The translations under genes and the position numbers were made by a program. Shown piece by piece: positions 1 to 7,753 of a stretch of DNA of 64,000 bases. Source of the stretch: Alphaproteobacteria bacterium (GTDB lineage Bacteria > Pseudomonadota > Alphaproteobacteria > UBA9655); assembly GCA_019749915.1 (NCBI GenBank), contig JAIEPE010000023.1:1-64000 (forward strand). Direction: 5' to 3'. Each line of letters starts with the position of its first letter. The stretch's first letter is position 1. The notes beneath the pieces are model-generated. The model was not told the origin of the DNA. It saw only the letters and a program-made list of their open reading frames with translations, and searched no databases.

Positions 1-129
1 ACCCTTGCAGGGGTAGGATATGGCTATGTTTATCTAAAGAGTCAACGAATTGAATCTTCCATATTGCTTCATTTCTCTGTGAACCTTATTCACATTCTTG
101 CCTTCAGTTATCCAGCTTTGATCAGATAG
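1..129 (+). CDS. CPBP-family intramembrane metalloprotease, C-terminal end (partial)
   Basis: The reading frame is open from base 1 and stops with TAG at 127-129, leaving the last 42 residues. The segment reads LAGVGYGYVYLKSQRIE, then a hydrophobic stretch with HFSVNLIH. This matches the last two motifs of CPBP (Abi/CaaX-like) membrane proteases, where a conserved helix with H-x3-N/H residues contributes to the metal site. Members are multi-pass inner-membrane proteins of varied role. The start and the glutamate motif lie outside the window, so activity cannot be judged. The family call rests on this short tail only. Confidence 0.65.
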   Translation, partial: TLAGVGYGYVYLKSQRIESSILLHFSVNLIHILAFSYPALIR

Positions 130-186
130 CTTTACTCCTTGCTGGTCCTTTGAAGATAACAATTACAAAAAACTTAATATCTGTGT

Positions 187-420
187 TTATTTTAAGCAAA
201 AGCAACATGAGCTTCTTTTTTTAAAGGTTCGTTTCATTTTTAGCTTAGGGGGCGTTGATGGACGTTCTTCAGCATTTTTATTGACGACAGGGGGATTAGG
301 ATGTTTTTTTTCCCAATCCTCATCAATACATGACGAGACTTCGTCTTCCATTGAAAAAACGAGATCCATTTTTATAAAACTCAAAACAAAAACAAGAATG
401 TAACAACTTTTCTTTAACAT
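187..420 (-). CDS. small secreted hypothetical protein
   Basis: A 77-residue protein with a hydrophobic N-terminus (MLKKSCYILVFVLSFI) that looks like a signal peptide. It is followed by a charged, proline-rich body and a basic, cysteine-containing tail ending SSCCFCLK. The ATG at 420 has a GGAG eight bases upstream, which supports translation. I recognise no family. It lies alone between the CPBP gene and ubiE. A short exported protein of this kind could be an effector or envelope peptide in a host-associated bacterium, but nothing in the sequence fixes a role. Confidence 0.55.
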   Translation of the reverse strand: MLKKSCYILVFVLSFIKMDLVFSMEDEVSSCIDEDWEKKHPNPPVVNKNAEERPSTPPKLKMKRTFKKRSSCCFCLK

Positions 421-530
421 TAATACTCTCCATACTTACTTATGATATTAAAAACAAAAAACTTTAGTCATCCATCATTTAATGAATATGATATTCTAAC
501 CATTTGATATGAAAAAGAAATATATTTATC

Positions 531-1280
531 TTAAAGTTTATATCCTGTATGGAGAGCGACAATTCCTCCCGTATAAGTTTCGCATTTTTCCCTTGAAAAC
601 CCTGCTTTTTTTAACATATCCAAAAAGGCTTCTCGGGTGAGAAAGGTTCTGATGCTTTCGCTAAGATATTGATAAGCTTCCTTGTCCCGGGCAATCCACT
701 CTCCCAAAATTGGAATGATACGAAAGGTGTAAAAATCATAAAATTTTTCGAGAGAAGGCGCAACTTGGGAAAATTCAAGGCAACAAAACTTTCCTCCCGG
801 TTTTAAAACCCGATAAGCTTCCCGAAGGGCCTTTTCGCGGTGAGTGACATTTCTAAAGCCAAAGGCAATGGTGTAGACATCAATAGAGTTATCCTCTAGG
901 GAGAGATCTTCTGCATTCGAGCAAAGCCAATTTAACTCAGGATAACGCTTTTGCCCCATTCCAATCATGGCAGGATTAATATCTGAGACAATCACTTCAG
1001 CTTTCATATGAAAGCGCTTCAGGCGTACGGCAATAGCATGAGCAATGTCTCCCGTGCCTCCCGCCATATCCAAATACACCCCCTGTTGATGCAGGGGTAA
1101 AGAGTCAACAAACCAAGCCTTCCATAAGCGGTGGATACCCAGACTCATCACATCGTTCATCACATCATAACGGGAGGCAACGCTCTCAAAAACATGGGTT
1201 ACCTTTTCCGTCTTTTCCTGGGCTGAGACCTTCTCAAACCCAAAATCAAACTTTCGCAATTCTGCTTTCTTATCTTTCAT
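531..1280 (-). CDS. ubiE: ubiquinone/menaquinone biosynthesis C-methyltransferase UbiE
   Basis: A class I SAM-dependent methyltransferase that C-methylates the demethylated benzoquinol/naphthoquinol ring in ubiquinone (and menaquinone) synthesis. The SAM-binding motif I is visible as LDMAGGTGDIA, and the UbiE signature appears as AFGFRNVT followed by LREAYRVLKPGG. From the ATG at 1280 the protein is 249 residues, the usual UbiE length. A TTG 39 bases upstream would also be in frame but lacks a ribosome site, whereas AGGAGAG lies 11 bases before the ATG. It is divergent from the ATPase zeta gene at 1352. Confidence 0.95.
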   Translation of the reverse strand: MKDKKAELRKFDFGFEKVSAQEKTEKVTHVFESVASRYDVMNDVMSLGIHRLWKAWFVDSLPLHQQGVYLDMAGGTGDIAHAIAVRLKRFHMKAEVIVSDINPAMIGMGQKRYPELNWLCSNAEDLSLEDNSIDVYTIAFGFRNVTHREKALREAYRVLKPGGKFCCLEFSQVAPSLEKFYDFYTFRIIPILGEWIARDKEAYQYLSESIRTFLTREAFLDMLKKAGFSREKCETYTGGIVALHTGYKL

Positions 1281-1351
1281 TACCTTTGTTTCTCTCCTGA
1301 ACTCATGTAGAATGTACAAGAAAAAAATGACAATGATAAGCAGGGATATCC

Positions 1352-1681
1352 ATGAATGGCTTTCATGATCGAGAAAAAGCCTTTGAGGCCAAATACCTTC
1401 ACGATGAAGAGCTTGCCTTTAAAATTAAGATCAAGCGAAACCGCCTTTTTGCCGCATGGGCAGCTGCTCTTTTAGGCCATGAAGGTCAAAAAGCTGCCGA
1501 CTACATTGATAAAATTATTCTTATTGATCTTCAAAACAAGAAGGGGGAAACTGTTCTTGAGACAATCATTATTCATTTGAAAGAGGCCAAGGTTGACATG
1601 AGTGAGCATCGTATTCAACAGGAATATGAAAAGTGTCATGAGTTGGCCTCCAAGGCCATCATGGAAAAGGAAGAAGTATGA
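1352..1681 (+). CDS. F1-ATPase zeta subunit / DUF1476 ATPase inhibitor
   Basis: A 109-residue protein of the DUF1476 family. In alphaproteobacteria (Paracoccus) this family is the zeta subunit, which inhibits ATP hydrolysis by the F1 motor. The family hallmark is the N-terminal FHDREKAFEAKYLHDEELAFK, then RNRLFAAWAAALLG, a helical protein ending in a charged helix. The N-terminal stretch is the part that acts as the inhibitory segment in characterised members. The stop overlaps the start of the next gene by four bases, so the two are likely co-translated. The family is almost confined to alphaproteobacteria and so helps place the organism. Confidence 0.9.
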   Translation: MNGFHDREKAFEAKYLHDEELAFKIKIKRNRLFAAWAAALLGHEGQKAADYIDKIILIDLQNKKGETVLETIIIHLKEAKVDMSEHRIQQEYEKCHELASKAIMEKEEV

Positions 1682-1956
1682 TCATGGATAAGGAAAAGGC
1701 GGAAACAATTGCTCTTCAGGCTCTCTCATTTATTGTCAGAGATGACGGTTTATTGGAGCGTTTTTTGGTAAACTCAGGCCTCACGCCCGATGAACTTAAG
1801 GAACGCGTGCGCGAGCCGGCTTTCTTAGGAGGAATTTTGGATGAAATTCTGTGTGATGATAAGGATCTTTTAAACTTTTGTAACCTCTGCTCCCTTAGTC
1901 CCGAAACCATTATTCTTGCCCGCAGAGCCCTTCCGGGCGGATTTACCCTTGAATAA
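1678..1956 (+). CDS. DUF3572 family protein
   Basis: A 92-residue protein with the DUF3572 pattern: an N-terminal AETIALQALSFIVRDDGLLERFLVNSGL, a middle 'PAFLGGILDEIL', and the ending LARRALPGG. The family is small, alphaproteobacterial and of unknown function. The ATG overlaps the previous stop by four bases, making a two-gene unit with the ATPase zeta subunit. A second ATG at codon 3 is possible. No catalytic motif is visible. Confidence 0.85.
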   Translation: MIMDKEKAETIALQALSFIVRDDGLLERFLVNSGLTPDELKERVREPAFLGGILDEILCDDKDLLNFCNLCSLSPETIILARRALPGGFTLE

Positions 1957-2022
1957 GTTAACACTTGCTCAAACCTTTAAAGAGTGACATAAAAGTCACG
2001 AAATGAGAAAGAGTTTCCTCCC

Positions 2023-3132
2023 ATGAATAGTCTTGGTTTTGAAGGCAATCCTAAAGATATCCGCATCGTTGTTGCCATGTCTGGCGGCGTTGATAGCTCA
2101 GTTGCAGCCGCCCTTATGGTTGAAGAAGGTTTTGACGTCATTGGCATGACGTTGCAGCTTTATGACCATGGGATGGCTGTAGGAAAAAAGGGTGCCTGTT
2201 GTGCCGGCCAAGACATTTATGATGCCCGCCAAGTATGTGATAAACTGGATATTCCTCATTATGTTTTGGATTATGAGTCTCGCTTTAGCCAAGCGGTCAT
2301 TGAAGATTTTGCTGACAGTTACATGAAAGGGGAAACGCCTATTCCTTGCGTGCGCTGCAACCAGCAAGTCAAATTCAAGGACATGCTCTCAACGGCCCGC
2401 GACTTGGGAGCCAAAGCTCTTGTTACGGGACATTATGTGCAGCGCATCGTTGGCGAAAAGGGCGCTGAGCTCCATCGAGCCGTGGACTCAACACGGGATC
2501 AAAGTTATTTCCTTTTTACTACCACCCAAGACCAGCTGGACTTTCTGCGTTTTCCTTTAGGCGGTATGCCAAAGGCAGAAACCCGCAAACATGCCGAGCG
2601 CCATGGTCTTGAAGTGGCTGACAAACCAGACAGCCAAGATATCTGTTTTGTTCCTAATGGCTCTTACGTCAGTGTTCTGGAAAAACTTCGCCCCGGTGCT
2701 CTGGAAGAGGGAGATATTGTCCATATAGATGGTCAGGTTTTGGGGCGCCATAAGGGTATCATCACCTTTACGGTAGGGCAGCGAAAAGGCCTTGGCATTG
2801 GGGGAGGGGAACCCCTTTATGTGATTCGTTTAGAGCCCGAAACTCATCGGGTTATTGTGGGCCCTTATGAAGCCTTGGCCTGCCATGAAATTTATGTGAA
2901 GGAAGTAAATTGGCTGGGCGAGACAACCCAAAATCCTATTCGCTGTGATGTCAAAGTTCGCTCAACACGGCCCCCCATCCCTGCAGAAGTCTTTCTTGAA
3001 GAAAATAACAAAGCTCGGGTTGTTTTCCTGAATCCCGAATACGGGGTTGCGGCAGGTCAGGCTTGTGTCTTTTATGATAAAAGCCGCGTTTTAGGTGGTG
3101 GCTGGATTGTGCGGGAGAGGGCGCTTAAATAA
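2023..3132 (+). CDS. mnmA: tRNA-specific 2-thiouridylase MnmA
   Basis: An ATP-dependent enzyme that thiolates U34 of tRNA-Lys/Glu/Gln, taking sulfur from a cysteine desulfurase relay. The N-type PP-loop SGGVDSS is near residue 20. The two catalytic cysteines lie in [11 protein letters not shown] and in SQDICFVP. The central and C-terminal beta-barrel domains follow ([22 protein letters not shown]). At 369 residues it has the usual length. The gene stands alone, with a 66-base gap from DUF3572, and is housekeeping in nature. Confidence 0.97.
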   Translation: MNSLGFEGNPKDIRIVVAMSGGVDSSVAAALMVEEGFDVIGMTLQLYDHGMAVGKKGACCAGQDIYDARQVCDKLDIPHYVLDYESRFSQAVIEDFADSYMKGETPIPCVRCNQQVKFKDMLSTARDLGAKALVTGHYVQRIVGEKGAELHRAVDSTRDQSYFLFTTTQDQLDFLRFPLGGMPKAETRKHAERHGLEVADKPDSQDICFVPNGSYVSVLEKLRPGALEEGDIVHIDGQVLGRHKGIITFTVGQRKGLGIGGGEPLYVIRLEPETHRVIVGPYEALACHEIYVKEVNWLGETTQNPIRCDVKVRSTRPPIPAEVFLEENNKARVVFLNPEYGVAAGQACVFYDKSRVLGGGWIVRERALK

Positions 3133-3141
3133 GCTCTTTTA

Positions 3142-3206
3142 CTTACAAGAAGCCCTCTAAAGGATTACAAATGTTAAGAAAATGGAGGAAGACGCGCGAT
3201 TGATGA
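3142..3206 (+). repeat. leader repeat, copy A
   Basis: The core 3142-3180 is about 85% identical to 7648-7686, and weaker similarity continues to the TTGATGA at 3200-3206. The invariant core is CTAAAGGATTACAAATGTTA. It contains a Shine-Dalgarno AAAGGA six bases before an ATG. Both copies sit directly upstream of an operon of small-molecule-modifying enzymes. Confidence 0.7.
3171..3203 (+). CDS. putative 10-residue leader peptide before the GNAT operon
   Basis: The ATG at 3171 has AAAGGA six bases upstream and opens a frame encoding MLRKWRKTRD. It ends in a TGA whose last base is the A of the ATG at 3203 (TGATG). The position suggests translational coupling to the acetyltransferase. The start region is shared with a second leader at 7677. 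The peptide is very basic. Whether it is translated cannot be shown from sequence, and it could simply be relic sequence. Confidence 0.35.
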   Translation: MLRKWRKTRD

Positions 3207-3730
3207 GACTTACTTTTATTCCCCTTGAAGAGAGCCATTTTCCACTCCTTCTTAAATGGCTTGAAACACCCCATGTGAAAGCATGGTGGGATCAGGATAT
3301 TCATTGGACATCAGAGCTGATCAAAAAAAGATTTGAAACCTATGTTCAAGGTTACAAAGTTCTGAAAAATATTAAAAAGCCCATGCATTCGTTTATCATT
3401 TGTAGGGATGGAAAAAAGATTGGATATATCCAATATTACAACGCCTATGATTTTCCACGAGAGCAGGGCTACGTGATTGAAGAACTTCCAAAAAATATGG
3501 CCTCTCTTGATGTCTTTATTGGGGAAGAAGATGAGGTAAGAAAAGGTTTAGGACCTTTGCTTTTGATGCAATTTCTGAAAGAGCACATTGACCCGTTTTA
3601 CGACACATGCTTTGTCGATCCGGATACAGCAAATGTTCAAGCCATTTGCGCCTATGAAAAAGTCGGATTTAAAGCGGTTAAAACCATAAATGAGGGAGCA
3701 ATCACTTGGATGATTAGGAAAGGCCGATGA
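3203..3730 (+). CDS. GNAT acetyltransferase, AAC(6')-like
   Basis: A GCN5-family N-acetyltransferase of the aminoglycoside 6'-N-acetyltransferase/RimJ-like type. It begins MRLTFIPL and carries LLLKWLETPHVKAWW, a conserved beta strand ASLDVFIG, an acetyl-CoA loop region around RKGLGPLLLMQF, and CFVDPDTANVQAICAYEKVGF. I chose the ATG at 3203 because family members start close to the first strand and it is coupled to the leader stop. An ATG at 3182 would add seven residues. Its 3' end overlaps the next gene by four bases. It is a paralogue of the GNAT at 10597. The substrate is unknown: aminoglycoside, another amine, or a protein. Confidence 0.8.
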   Translation: MRLTFIPLEESHFPLLLKWLETPHVKAWWDQDIHWTSELIKKRFETYVQGYKVLKNIKKPMHSFIICRDGKKIGYIQYYNAYDFPREQGYVIEELPKNMASLDVFIGEEDEVRKGLGPLLLMQFLKEHIDPFYDTCFVDPDTANVQAICAYEKVGFKAVKTINEGAITWMIRKGR

Positions 3731-4767
3731 CTCTTAAAGCTCAAGTAAATGTTGCCTTTGTGGGGTTTGGATTTTCGGGGAGTACCTTTCATGCGCCTTT
3801 TTTAAATGTACTTGAAGAGTATAATTTAAGGTACGTTGTTTCCTCAAATTCCGAAAAGGTTCACAAGAGTCTCCCAAATGTCCGGGTTGAATCAGATCTC
3901 ACCAAGGTTCTTAAAGATTCAACCATAGACTTGGTTGTAATTGCGACTCCTAATACGACCCATTATGAATTGGCTAAAGCTTCTCTTAAAGCAGGGAAAC
4001 ACGTCGTTGTTGATAAGCCTTTTACACTGCATTCGAGGGAAGCCCAAGATCTTATTGAAATAGCTAATCGTCAGAGACGAATTGTAACCGTCTATCACAA
4101 TAGACGATGGGATGGAGATTTCTTAACCCTTAAAAAGCTTTTCTCCGAAAAAACATTAGGAGAGGTCTATTTATATGAGGCTCACTTTCATAGGTATAGG
4201 CCTCTTCCTAACCCTAAACGATGGAAAGAAGACTCTGCCCTAGGATCAGGAATTTTATACGATCTGGGAGCTCATTTGATCGATCAAGCTTTGCAGCTCT
4301 TTGGTCTGCCGGATACCGTTGATGCTGATATCCTCGCCCAAAGACCTGGTGCCATTGCCGATGATTACTTCCATTTAACTTTAAAATATGGAACAAAGCG
4401 TGTGCTTCTAAAGGCCAGTAATCTCGTTTGTAGCCCAGGGCCGCGCTACCAAATTCATGGGACTCAAGGGAGCTTCTTAAAAAATGGAGTGGATCCTCAA
4501 GAGCAAGATTTAATTGCAGGGAGAAATCCACTTGATAAGAGTTGGGGACAAAGTAGAGAAGAGGATGAAGGCATCTTGAATATAAATCAACAGCACATGC
4601 GACTCCCCTCAATTCCAGGCAATTACGCAACCTTTTATAAATCCTTAGCGGAAGCTATTTACAATAACTCCCTGCCCCCTGTTCTTGCAGAGGAGGCCTA
4701 TCAGGTCATACAGCTCATTGAAAAGAGTTGGGAAGAATCCCAGAGAAGAAAGAAGAAAATCCTTTGA
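3727..4767 (+). CDS. Gfo/Idh/MocA family NAD(P)-dependent oxidoreductase
   Basis: A 346-residue oxidoreductase with an N-terminal Rossmann fold (VAFVGFGFSGSTFHAPFL), the family's nucleotide-binding continuation VVIATPNTTHYELAKASLKAGKHV, and the catalytic-lysine motif VVDKPFT. The C-terminal GFO_IDH_MocA domain carries GSGILYDLGAHLIDQAL, where the histidine is typical of sugar dehydrogenases. Relatives act on inositols, glucose-type sugars or amino sugars. The closest overall shape is the YdgJ-type group. It overlaps the GNAT gene by four bases and the next gene, so it belongs to that operon. The substrate cannot be set. Confidence 0.88.
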   Translation: MTLKAQVNVAFVGFGFSGSTFHAPFLNVLEEYNLRYVVSSNSEKVHKSLPNVRVESDLTKVLKDSTIDLVVIATPNTTHYELAKASLKAGKHVVVDKPFTLHSREAQDLIEIANRQRRIVTVYHNRRWDGDFLTLKKLFSEKTLGEVYLYEAHFHRYRPLPNPKRWKEDSALGSGILYDLGAHLIDQALQLFGLPDTVDADILAQRPGAIADDYFHLTLKYGTKRVLLKASNLVCSPGPRYQIHGTQGSFLKNGVDPQEQDLIAGRNPLDKSWGQSREEDEGILNINQQHMRLPSIPGNYATFYKSLAEAIYNNSLPPVLAEEAYQVIQLIEKSWEESQRRKKKIL

Positions 4768-5102
4768 GAAATAAAATCTACGAACTTGAATTGTCACATT
4801 TGAATCCAGAGACGAGACATTCTGTGAAGAAGCTAGAGAATTTATTGGCTGATGAATTCATGGAAATTGGGAGCTCAGGGAAAATATATCATAAAAATGA
4901 TATTTTTAAGTGGTTACCCTTGGAATCTCCACGGCAGTTTATTGTCGAAGATTTCTCTGTTTTAACTCTGTCAGAAGACATCATTCTAGCAACCTATAAA
5001 CTTACGAGTGAGGCTGTTTCTTCTTTACGATCTTCCCTATGGAAGTTTAATGAAAATAAATGGAAAATGGTCTTTCACCAGGGAACAAAGTGTGAAAAAT
5101 AA
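4764..5102 (+). CDS. DUF4440 / NTF2-like small protein
   Basis: About 112 residues with the DUF4440 signature: YELELSHLNPETRHSV, then LLADEFMEIGSSGKIYHK, and a C-terminal WKFNENKWKMVFHQGT. This is the SnoaL/NTF2-like alpha+beta cone fold, used for small-molecule binding or isomerase-type chemistry, here without a known substrate. I prefer the TTG at 4764, which overlaps the previous stop (TTGA) and matches the family N-terminus. An upstream ATG at 4728 would give a 124-residue version overlapping the oxidoreductase by 40 bases. Confidence 0.75.
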   Translation: MRNKIYELELSHLNPETRHSVKKLENLLADEFMEIGSSGKIYHKNDIFKWLPLESPRQFIVEDFSVLTLSEDIILATYKLTSEAVSSLRSSLWKFNENKWKMVFHQGTKCEK

Positions 5103-5130
5103 TAAGTAGAAGATGATTGAGAAAGAACTT

Positions 5131-5814
5131 ATGAAAAAATTGATTATTTTTGATTGTGATGGCGTTTTAGTAGACAGTGAAATTATTGCTAATCGTATTG
5201 ATGCAGAACTTTTAACCCAACATGGATACCCCCTTACAACCGAAGAGTGCATCAAACGTTTCACGGGAATGAATGATCAATCTGTTAAGCGAATGATCCT
5301 TGAAGAATCTGGCCTGGAGATTTCTGAAAACTTTTCTGAGAATGCTATTTTACAGGCTTTTGAAAATGAATTAACCCCTCTTATGCTTCCTGTTTTACAC
5401 GCTGTTTCTGAACATAATATTGATAGATGTGTGGCGAGCAATAGCTTAAAAAAGCGCGTTATCCACGCTCTTGAATTAACAGAACAAATTCAATTTTTCA
5501 AACAAGAGCACATTTTTACATCTGCTCAAGTCCAAAGAGGTAAGCCCGCGCCGGACTTATTTTTATTTGCAGCTGATCAAATGGGATACACGCCCAAGGA
5601 CTGCCTTGTCATTGAGGATAGTGTCGCTGGTATTCAAGCAGCTTGTGAAGCAGGGATAGACGCTATCGCTTTCTTAGGAGGAGGCCATGCTGGCTTTGAA
5701 TGGTATAAAGAGCGCATTAAAAACCACAACGTTCCGATTGCACATAATGTTATGGAAATATGGACCATGATTAAGGAATACATAAAACCAATGTCTACGA
5801 AGCTTTCGTTCTAA
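5131..5814 (+). CDS. HAD-superfamily hydrolase (beta-phosphoglucomutase/YieH-like)
   Basis: A HAD phosphatase/phosphomutase of subclass I. Motif I is IIFDCDGVLVDSE, with the nucleophile and acid aspartates. Motif II is the SN in VASNSLKKRV, motif III the lysine in RGKPAPDLF, and motif IV VIEDSVAGIQAA. The cap between motifs I and II is helical, as in beta-PGM and 6-phosphogluconate phosphatase YieH. The ATG at 5131 has GAGAAAG five bases before it, and an in-frame ATG lies at 5113. It ends the first GNAT operon. The exact sugar phosphate is unknown. Confidence 0.88.
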   Translation: MKKLIIFDCDGVLVDSEIIANRIDAELLTQHGYPLTTEECIKRFTGMNDQSVKRMILEESGLEISENFSENAILQAFENELTPLMLPVLHAVSEHNIDRCVASNSLKKRVIHALELTEQIQFFKQEHIFTSAQVQRGKPAPDLFLFAADQMGYTPKDCLVIEDSVAGIQAACEAGIDAIAFLGGGHAGFEWYKERIKNHNVPIAHNVMEIWTMIKEYIKPMSTKLSF

Positions 5815-5988
5815 ATAAGTAGAAACCTCAGGATAACTTTTATCTCTACTGAGCTTTCCGCATTCCCTTCTTGACAAAGGTGATAGGTACTTACATTTTA
5901 ACTTTTTCAGTTTATTTTTTGAAAAAATCATGTAATATAAATCATTCATTTGTTTAGCATAGAAAAATTTAAAACAGGGGCTTTTCTA

Positions 5989-7275
5989 ATGAAATTTATC
6001 TTTTTACTCATCACTTTCATCTTTCTTGTAAGCTCTGTAACTCATTCAGCTATGAGTTTTTCGGATGAAGAGAATGAACAAATTCTCCATGCTACTCTTT
6101 ATAAGTTAGATTCAGAGTCAGATTCTGATGAAAGCTCAAAAGATACAAGCTGTGATGCATCATCTGATGATGAAGAAATAACCAAACTTGTTATGGCTCA
6201 ACCTTGGGCACCAACTGCTCAAAAAATTATTTCTACACGAGGTCCACTTGATCCTGTGCAATATGCTGATGATTTTGCTCTTCTGATAGAGGCTTCGAAA
6301 CAAGAAACTACCCCTCTTGTAATTCGCTCCCAGCTAGCCACGGTACTGCAGTTATGTGCAACTCAGGAAACTATAGAGGCTTCAAACAAACTGAATCATG
6401 CTGTTGCTCTCGATCCCACATTTCCTTCAGAAGAAAGGATTGATGCCCTTAAGGAATTAGAAACAACTAAATTCCCCGGAAATAAAGAACTCGCTTATGA
6501 ACTACGTACAACCCTAGCAAGGGATAAATCGTTCTCTATTGCAGATAGATGTGAGCTTTCTGGAGGTTTTCTTTATTCAAATACTCTTGAGGAGTTAAAA
6601 CACGCTATAACGCTGTTTAAGGAAATATTATCGGATGCTAACTATAGTGACGAAACCGCTAATAAGATATTGGATGCATTTCGTTGGGTCTATTTTCCAG
6701 ATTGGCCTGAACTTTACACCTATTCACAAACAAAAATCTTTAAGATTCTAGGATGCAGAAAAACTGCTAGTATTAATGAACGGTTTATTTATATGGATAA
6801 ATTACTTAAACTTGCTAAGTTAGGTTATCATAGTAAGGATAATCATGAGTCTGATATTGAAATAGAAGCTTTAAATGGAATAAAATATAACTTTTTAGAA
6901 GGAGAACTTAAAGGACAACTTCAGTTGAAGCTTAATCCTCTTGGTATGGATAGGTTGCAAGGAAGTTTTTCTATTATAGAGAGTTTTTGCAGAACACCAG
7001 ATAATGAATTGCCGCCGCTAAGAGGAAATCTTATGTCATTATTGAATTTAATAGGAGTTGATTTTCTTAAGGAATACCAAGAGGCTGAAAAACGTGTGGC
7101 ACTTAAAAATCAAATAGAGTTTCTAAATGCAACGAAAACTTATAAACCCACGAAAAGTATTTGGGACTCTATGATAGAACAGGCAAAAGCTGATCCACTT
7201 TTTATGGAAGAGTTAAAAACTTACTTTCAAACTTATTTCCCCAACAATGAAGGAGTGCTAGATCTGTTGAGCTAA
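5989..7275 (+). CDS. secreted hypothetical protein with acidic N-terminal segment
   Basis: From the ATG at 5989 (CAGGGG upstream) the product is 428 residues. The signal peptide MKFIFLLITFIFLVSSVTHS is followed by an acidic, serine-rich low-complexity stretch (SESDSDESSKDT...SSDDEE). The rest is mainly helical and resembles degenerate alpha-helical repeats (LDPTFPSEERIDALKELE, TLEELKHAITLFKEIL), but no family is recognisable. An in-frame TTG at 5950 has no ribosome site. A TTGACA at 5871 could be a -35 box. It looks like an exported protein, possibly host-directed; this is inference only. Confidence 0.6.
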   Translation: MKFIFLLITFIFLVSSVTHSAMSFSDEENEQILHATLYKLDSESDSDESSKDTSCDASSDDEEITKLVMAQPWAPTAQKIISTRGPLDPVQYADDFALLIEASKQETTPLVIRSQLATVLQLCATQETIEASNKLNHAVALDPTFPSEERIDALKELETTKFPGNKELAYELRTTLARDKSFSIADRCELSGGFLYSNTLEELKHAITLFKEILSDANYSDETANKILDAFRWVYFPDWPELYTYSQTKIFKILGCRKTASINERFIYMDKLLKLAKLGYHSKDNHESDIEIEALNGIKYNFLEGELKGQLQLKLNPLGMDRLQGSFSIIESFCRTPDNELPPLRGNLMSLLNLIGVDFLKEYQEAEKRVALKNQIEFLNATKTYKPTKSIWDSMIEQAKADPLFMEELKTYFQTYFPNNEGVLDLLS

Positions 7276-7299
7276 ATTTTCTTATAAGAGGACAATTGA

Positions 7300-7605
7300 A
7301 TGTCTCTAAACCATTATGTGTATATTTTTCGAAGCAAGGGTATAGATCCCGCGAAAAATCGAGCGGAAATAAAAAGTGATAAAATGCTTTTTGTTGCTAT
7401 AGCTGTGGACGAATTAGAACAAGCAATTCAATTTGCAAAAGAAGAGGTTCAAAAAGGCGCTCAATTAATAGAGTTATGTGGTGCCTTTGGAGTATCAGGA
7501 ACTCAGAAAGTCATTGAAGCAGTTGATAATGCCGTCCCTGTTGGAAACGTATCTTATTCCTTAACTGATATACATAAACTTCTTAATTTATTGAAAGATC
7601 ACTAA
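7300..7605 (+). CDS. DUF6506 family protein
   Basis: A 101-residue protein starting at ATG 7300 with AAGAGGAC upstream. The pattern is [19 protein letters not shown], then [32 protein letters not shown] and VGNVSYSL. It matches the DUF6506 family of small alpha/beta proteins, which have no established function. The LCGAFG cysteine is conserved in relatives I recall. It lies 24 bases after the secreted protein and may be read with it. Confidence 0.65.
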   Translation: MSLNHYVYIFRSKGIDPAKNRAEIKSDKMLFVAIAVDELEQAIQFAKEEVQKGAQLIELCGAFGVSGTQKVIEAVDNAVPVGNVSYSLTDIHKLLNLLKDH

Positions 7606-7647
7606 GAGTCCAACTTTGTAATATGAGTTAGATTTTTTCACATCATG

Positions 7648-7713
7648 CTTACAAAAAGCATTCTAAAGGATTACAAATGTTAGGAAGAAAGTTGAAGAAG
7701 GTAAAAGTTGATG
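7648..7713 (+). repeat. leader repeat, copy B
   Basis: The second copy of the element at 3142. It has the same CTAAAGGATTACAAATGTTA core, with an upstream CTTACAA(A/G)AAGC and a trailing GTTGATGA. Only about five mismatches occur over the first 39 bases. It lies about 100 bases before vanX. The duplication of an untranslated leader in front of two functionally similar operons is the notable point. Confidence 0.7.
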
Positions 7714-7724
7714 ACAATTTGTAG
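7677..7724 (+). CDS. putative 15-residue leader peptide of the vanX operon
   Basis: The ATG at 7677 is preceded by AAAGGA at ideal spacing and encodes MLGRKLKKVKVDDNL before TAG. It is followed after nine bases by a hairpin that overlaps the vanX ribosome site. This arrangement (short ORF, then a hairpin on the SD of an enzyme gene) is that of translational attenuators such as the erm and cat leaders. Translation of the peptide is not proven. Confidence 0.4.
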   Translation: MLGRKLKKVKVDDNL

Positions 7725-7732
7725 GCAAATCG

Positions 7733-7747
7733 CCCTTTATTAAAGGG
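7733..7747 (+). promoter_or_regulatory. hairpin overlapping the vanX Shine-Dalgarno
   Basis: CCCTTTATTAAAGGG is a perfect inverted repeat (six-base stem with a three-base loop). Its right arm is part of the AAAGGGGGA ribosome-binding sequence seven bases or less before the ATG at 7754. Folding would mask the site. It sits just after the leader ORF. A regulatory role is inferred. Confidence 0.45.
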
Positions 7748-7753
7748 GGACTC

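Noticed and set aside
1984-1999. Inverted repeat GTGAC-ATAAAA-GTCAC before mnmA, considered as a CRP/FNR-type operator
   Set aside because: Half-site spacing (GTGA-N8-TCAC) does not fit CRP (N6) or FNR consensus, and the stem is only five bases.
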